Under the pieces are notes generated by a model that worked only from the letters and a program-made list of their open reading frames with translations, had not been told where the DNA came from and searched no databases. 64,000 nt of DNA from Verrucomicrobium spinosum DSM 4136 = JCM 18804 (GTDB lineage: Bacteria > Verrucomicrobiota > Verrucomicrobiia > Verrucomicrobiales > Verrucomicrobiaceae), in NCBI RefSeq assembly GCF_000172155.1, contig NZ_ABIZ01000001.1:3877105-3941104 (forward strand). Direction: 5' to 3'. Shown piece after piece: positions 60,862-64,000 of this stretch. Numbering within the stretch: position 1 is the stretch's first letter; each line of letters begins with the position of its first letter. The position numbers and the translations under genes were made by a program.

Positions 60862-60900
60862 CAGTCGCTTTGGAGTGCGGCGAGAATCGCCGCTTTCGCG
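60862..60900 (+). repeat. Stem-loop repeat, copy 2
   Basis: CGCTTTGGAGT is followed by stem GCGGCGA/TCGCCGC with loop GAA, then TTTCGCG. Same layout as copies 1 and 3, with different but still paired stem bases. Confidence 0.65.
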
Positions 60901-61097
60901 GGGCTGGTAAGGTGGTAAGTCCTCTGCCCGTGTGTCGGTTTCGGGGCGAGCGGAGGGGGCATGGGCGGAGGGGATAGATCGTCGAGGGACGATTGAGGCG
61001 TGAGCCGGTTGGGACAACCGGATTACGTCGGAGACGGAAGCTGTTTGTAGTGCAAACTTTGGCTTGCTCAGGATGCGCTACGGAAGATTGACTGAGC

Positions 61098-61130
61098 AGT
61101 CCCGCATGCGAGACTGAACTCGGTACAGAG
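61098..61130. repeat. REP-like palindrome, copy 2
   Basis: AGTCCCGCATGCGAGACT (61098-61115) matches the 60544 palindrome with one change, and GAACTCGGTACAGAG follows, as GGACTCCGTACAGAG does in copy 1. Confidence 0.8.
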
Positions 61131-61175
61131 CTTGGCGGGGCTTGTGTGTTTCACAATCCTTTGCTGTGTTCAAAC

Positions 61176-61505
61176 TCAGCCGTTGGAATCATCTTGATCT
61201 GCATCCTTGTCCTCTAAATCTCTCAGTTCGTTATCTGCTTCTTCGACACCGGCATTCACGAGATCTTGGGTGGCGGCGAATTCATCTTCCAGGGGAGTCT
61301 TGTTGGCTCGATGGCCGAGGTCTGCTCCCAGTCCGCTCCAGCTCTCCACTTGGGACGACGCAGTTTCTTCAGGCTCCTCCGTGTCGGGGATGACATCGCT
61401 CTCTTCTGCAGGAAGGACATCTTCCGTATTGAGGTCCTCGATGATGGCGTCGGCGGTGGAATTGGGATCTTCGAGGGTGGGAGAGTCAGGTTCGTTGAGA
61501 TTCAT
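61176..61505 (-). CDS. Small acidic hypothetical protein
   Basis: 109 residues, strongly acidic (Asp/Glu about one third; for example TADAIIEDLNTEDVLPAEES and ELRDLEDKDADQDD), no signal peptide and no family recognised. Probably disordered. It stands alone between the repeat-rich region and the methyltransferase; the 272 bp after it toward 61777 show no clear gene. Confidence 0.55.
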   Translation of the reverse strand: MNLNEPDSPTLEDPNSTADAIIEDLNTEDVLPAEESDVIPDTEEPEETASSQVESWSGLGADLGHRANKTPLEDEFAATQDLVNAGVEEADNELRDLEDKDADQDDSNG

Positions 61506-61777
61506 AAGCGTGGTGGTGATTGCGTGAAGGCAGGAAATCCGGGCGCGGATTCTCTGGTGGGGCTGCTGGCATGGAGAGTCCGCACAAAGGTGTATCGTAT
61601 GGAGTGCCGGGTACGGTTGGATGGTTGGCCTGATGAATAGGTGGCGACGCTGCCGGATAACGATGTGCTTCTCTGGAGAGGGGTTCCGTGGGTTGACGCT
61701 GGTTGAATCCGACGGCGTAGCGAAGACCCGCCGGGAAGGATTTTTCTCGGCTTATCGATTGCCGGATTCTCATTGCC

Positions 61778-62464
61778 ATGTATGGCAAAGTCCCAATGGA
61801 AACGCTGTTGGATCTGGGAAGAGAGTATCAAAATCGCTTCGCGGCGCTAGCGCCTTATCGGGACGCGGTGTGGAAGGTGCTGGTGAAGGGTTTTTTCCAG
61901 AACTTTGTCGATCGCAATGCCACGGTCTTGGATCTGGGAGCGGGGTGGGGAGAGTTCACTCGCAACATCCAGGCGGGTCGGCGGATCGCGATGGACCTGA
62001 ATCCCGACATGCCGGCAAGGGTGGGGCCCGGAGTGGAGACCATCCTGCAGGACTGCTCCCAAACTTGGCAACTGCCGGACAATTCTTTGGACGTGATTTT
62101 CACGAGCAACTTCTTTGAGCATCTGCTGACCAAGGATGCCTTGCGCCGCACGCTCATCGAGGGACTGCGGTGCCTGAAGCCTGGGGGAAAGATCATCGCC
62201 CTGGGGCCCAACATCCGGGCGCTGCATGGGACCTACTGGGACTTCTGGGATCACTACCTCGCCCTGAGTGACCGGACTATGACGGAGGTGCTCACGCTGA
62301 CGGGGTATGCAGTGGAGCGGGCGGTGCCCCGCTTTCTGCCGTACTCCATGTCTCTGGGGATGACACCGCCGGTGGTGCTGGTGGGCCTGTACCTGAAGCT
62401 GCCCTTCCTGTGGCGCTTTTTTGGGAAGCAGTTTCTGGTGGTGGCGCGGAAGCCGGTAGAGTGA
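61778..62464 (+). CDS. Class I SAM-dependent methyltransferase
   Basis: 228 residues. SAM motif I is ATVLDLGAGWGEFTRNI, followed by RRIAMDLNPDM (motif II acid), LQDCSQTWQLPDNSLDVIFTSNFFEHL (motif IV-like) and RCLKPGGKIIALGPNIRA, the Methyltransf_11/25 arrangement. The C-terminal part is hydrophobic (MTPPVVLVGLYLKLPFLWRFFG) and may associate with the membrane. Proteins of this shape often sit with glycan or lipid glycosyltransferases, and the next gene on the opposite strand is a polytopic membrane protein; the substrate is unknown. Confidence 0.88.
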   Translation: MYGKVPMETLLDLGREYQNRFAALAPYRDAVWKVLVKGFFQNFVDRNATVLDLGAGWGEFTRNIQAGRRIAMDLNPDMPARVGPGVETILQDCSQTWQLPDNSLDVIFTSNFFEHLLTKDALRRTLIEGLRCLKPGGKIIALGPNIRALHGTYWDFWDHYLALSDRTMTEVLTLTGYAVERAVPRFLPYSMSLGMTPPVVLVGLYLKLPFLWRFFGKQFLVVARKPVE

Positions 62465-62538
62465 GCTTGCTGGCGAGCAGATGTGACGTGTCCTACTTGG
62501 GGAAGCCTGGCCTCGGCATGAGGCTTTCCGCTTGGCGT

Positions 62539-63855
62539 CTATTTTGTCTCGCCCGGGCGTTTCGACCGGGTATCACACGTTGCTCTGGCTCTCAGGTACT
62601 CAGAACCGGTCAGGGGTTTGCCATCATCGTCTTTGACGATGAAGACGGACCACTGATCGTCGCCAGGTGGATAGGTCTCGATGAGACCGTGTCCGCCAGG
62701 TGGAATTTCCTGAACCTGGGTCGCCCAGTGAGGTGGGCGAATCGCTGTGGGGGCGGTGGCGCAGAGGCCGGGCATCATGCTTGCGAGCGTGACGGCAGCG
62801 AGTCCCTGTAGAAGGCGCAGACGTGAGGAGAAGAGGGTTGCCAGTGCAATCACGATGAGGGCATAGGGTATGACATAGTAGCGTTCTCCACCGAGCCAGG
62901 AGCGGCTCGTGCCCTCGGATCGAGCCCATCCTGCTGCTGCGAAGAGTGCTGCGAAGGCCAGCATCCAGACGAAACGGGCGCGTCCCGGTTGCCCGCCCTT
63001 CCAGAAGAAAAGGCCACTCGTGAGGAGCAGCAGCAGTCCGCCAGCGAGAACGGTTCCCCAGAGTTCCGCCTGGCCTGAGGACCATGCGACAGGCTTGCCG
63101 AAGAGGCCCAACGCAAAATCCGCCACCCAGGGGAGCAGCGCGCCCTGTGCGGTGGCAGGTGTGGCGGGATGGTAGTCTGTCACGGTCAAGACGGCCATCT
63201 GGGTGCTGGCCGCAATGACTTGCGAGAGGGCCAGGATGATATCGAACCGGGTGCGACTGTGCCACGCCCGCCAGATCATGGCGGGCAGGGTAATGATGGC
63301 AAAGGGGCCTGAGAGTGCGGCGGCTGAGGCGATCACGATCAAGAAAATCTGTCCTCCGACATGGGCAGGCCTGGGGGCCGGGTGGACGGCCAGCAGAGCA
63401 AGCGCCAGGCCTGTGAACCATTGCAGATTGGTGGGAGAGTACATGAGGTACCCGCCCATGGGGGCGAACGTGAAGAAGGCCGCGACGGCGATGCGTTCAG
63501 CCCAGCTCGTCCAGGTGCCGATGAAATAGAACGTGACGCTCACCAGGCCCATCGTGATCCAGACCAAGGCCGCGGGCTGTGAATGCAGTGGGAAGATACC
63601 TCCCACCCAGGCGATCAAACGGGGGAGTACGTGGAGATAGCCCGCGTAGGGGACAACGAGGCTGCCGATGCCATAGGAGAGGTTGTCCTCAATAAAGATA
63701 GAGCCATCCTCCGCCACCAAGTAGGGGGCGCTGAGTTTTTGCCAATTGGCCGCTGCCAGGGTGGCAGAGGTGGCTGCTGCGTAGGCTGCCAGCGCTGCGG
63801 GGTGGAAGGCTACGCGCTCGAAGGCCTGAGTGGCGGCTTGCCATCCGGTCTGCAT
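62539..63855 (-). CDS. Polytopic membrane protein (GT-C-like, function unknown)
   Basis: 438 residues from the ATG at 63855; the open frame reaches 63969 but the extra N-terminus is Trp/Arg-rich and unlikely. About 9-11 hydrophobic segments are present. A first periplasmic-type loop reads YLVAEDGSIFIEDNLSYGIGSLVVPYAGYLHVLPRL, with acidic residues after the first transmembrane segment, as in GT-C glycosyltransferases. SRSWLGGERYYVIPYALIV precedes the last segments, and a soluble C-terminal tail carries WSVFIVKDDDGKPL. A lipid-linked sugar transferase is possible but not shown. I see nothing further in the last 145 bp of the window. Confidence 0.7.
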   Translation of the reverse strand: MQTGWQAATQAFERVAFHPAALAAYAAATSATLAAANWQKLSAPYLVAEDGSIFIEDNLSYGIGSLVVPYAGYLHVLPRLIAWVGGIFPLHSQPAALVWITMGLVSVTFYFIGTWTSWAERIAVAAFFTFAPMGGYLMYSPTNLQWFTGLALALLAVHPAPRPAHVGGQIFLIVIASAAALSGPFAIITLPAMIWRAWHSRTRFDIILALSQVIAASTQMAVLTVTDYHPATPATAQGALLPWVADFALGLFGKPVAWSSGQAELWGTVLAGGLLLLLTSGLFFWKGGQPGRARFVWMLAFAALFAAAGWARSEGTSRSWLGGERYYVIPYALIVIALATLFSSRLRLLQGLAAVTLASMMPGLCATAPTAIRPPHWATQVQEIPPGGHGLIETYPPGDDQWSVFIVKDDDGKPLTGSEYLRARATCDTRSKRPGETK

Positions 63856-64000
63856 CTCCACGATGCAAGTGTTCCTCCAACGGCTGCGCCACAGGGAGGT
63901 CGTGACCACAAGGCAAGTCCCCGCCCAGGACCACCAGAGCCACGGAGGTGAGGTCCAAGGTCTGACCAAAGAGTAACCCTTTGGGCGGGATCCTGGAGCA

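Larger units (their letters stand above)
60518..61175. other. 658-bp intergenic region rich in palindromic repeats
   Basis: No convincing gene. It contains two REP-like palindromes (60544-60589, 61098-61115) and two copies of the TTGGAGT/TTTCGCG stem-loop family in opposite orientation (60714-60744, 60862-60900). The open frames across it are short and have no family resemblance. Confidence 0.7.

Overview
The window is high-GC bacterial DNA that reads as a chromosome segment of a verrucomicrobium, most like the Verrucomicrobium/Prosthecobacter group. This is an inference from gene content. It carries a PVC-type membrane-bound dehydrogenase, an adjacent DUF1549/DUF1553 and DUF1501 pair, several Gfo/Idh/MocA and xylose-isomerase-like sugar proteins, and a very large secreted Rhs protein. 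No rRNA, tRNA or CRISPR array was recognised.

Layout. 1-4.0 kb: the dehydrogenase (cut by the window edge), a flotillin-like floA operon and a membrane-anchored hypothetical. 4.2-11.6 kb: a tight + strand run of an ABC ATPase, gluconokinase and an AddB/AddA-type recombination helicase-nuclease pair. 11.8-16.7 kb: a glycosyltransferase and the DUF1549/DUF1501 pair. 16.9-24.6 kb: small or hypothetical genes, an ADP-ribosylglycohydrolase-like protein, and an intact ISAs1-family element with perfect 17-bp inverted repeats and a 9-bp target duplication. 24.6-29.2 kb: a sugar-acid catabolic group (IlvD/Edd dehydratase, DapA-like aldolase, SDR) and an esterase. 29.2-36.3 kb: an effector-like Ser/Thr kinase, uvrA, an ECF sigma factor and an ExoD-like protein. 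36.3-40 kb: repeat-bearing intergenic DNA, a Gfo/Idh/MocA oxidoreductase, a golvesin-domain protein and an MFS nucleoside-type transporter.

40.1-59.0 kb is the accessory heart of the window. Three large exported proteins come first, the last being a 2082-residue Rhs/YD-repeat protein with a Sec signal, a NucA/NucB-like nuclease tip and a SUKH-type immunity gene. Downstream lies an array of promoterless Rhs toxin cassettes. Each has a copied Rhs core, an unrelated AT-rich toxin tip, its own immunity candidate, and then a short repeat containing GTGACAACCCATAG. Five repeat copies are present. In two cassettes the repeat itself supplies the stop codon of the immunity gene. Cassette 1 is split by an IS630-type element whose removal restores the frame exactly. 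Cassette 2 is broken by an IS66 remnant and a 50-bp palindrome with IS66-like ends. The arrangement fits a toxin-tip reservoir exchanged into the main rhs gene by recombination between the cores upstream and the repeats plus shared leader DNA downstream.

59.0-61.2 kb holds a REP-associated (HUH) transposase with a tandemly duplicated 5' end, adjacent REP palindromes and a stem-loop repeat family whose stems vary in a compensatory way. The window ends with an acidic hypothetical, a methyltransferase and a polytopic membrane protein.
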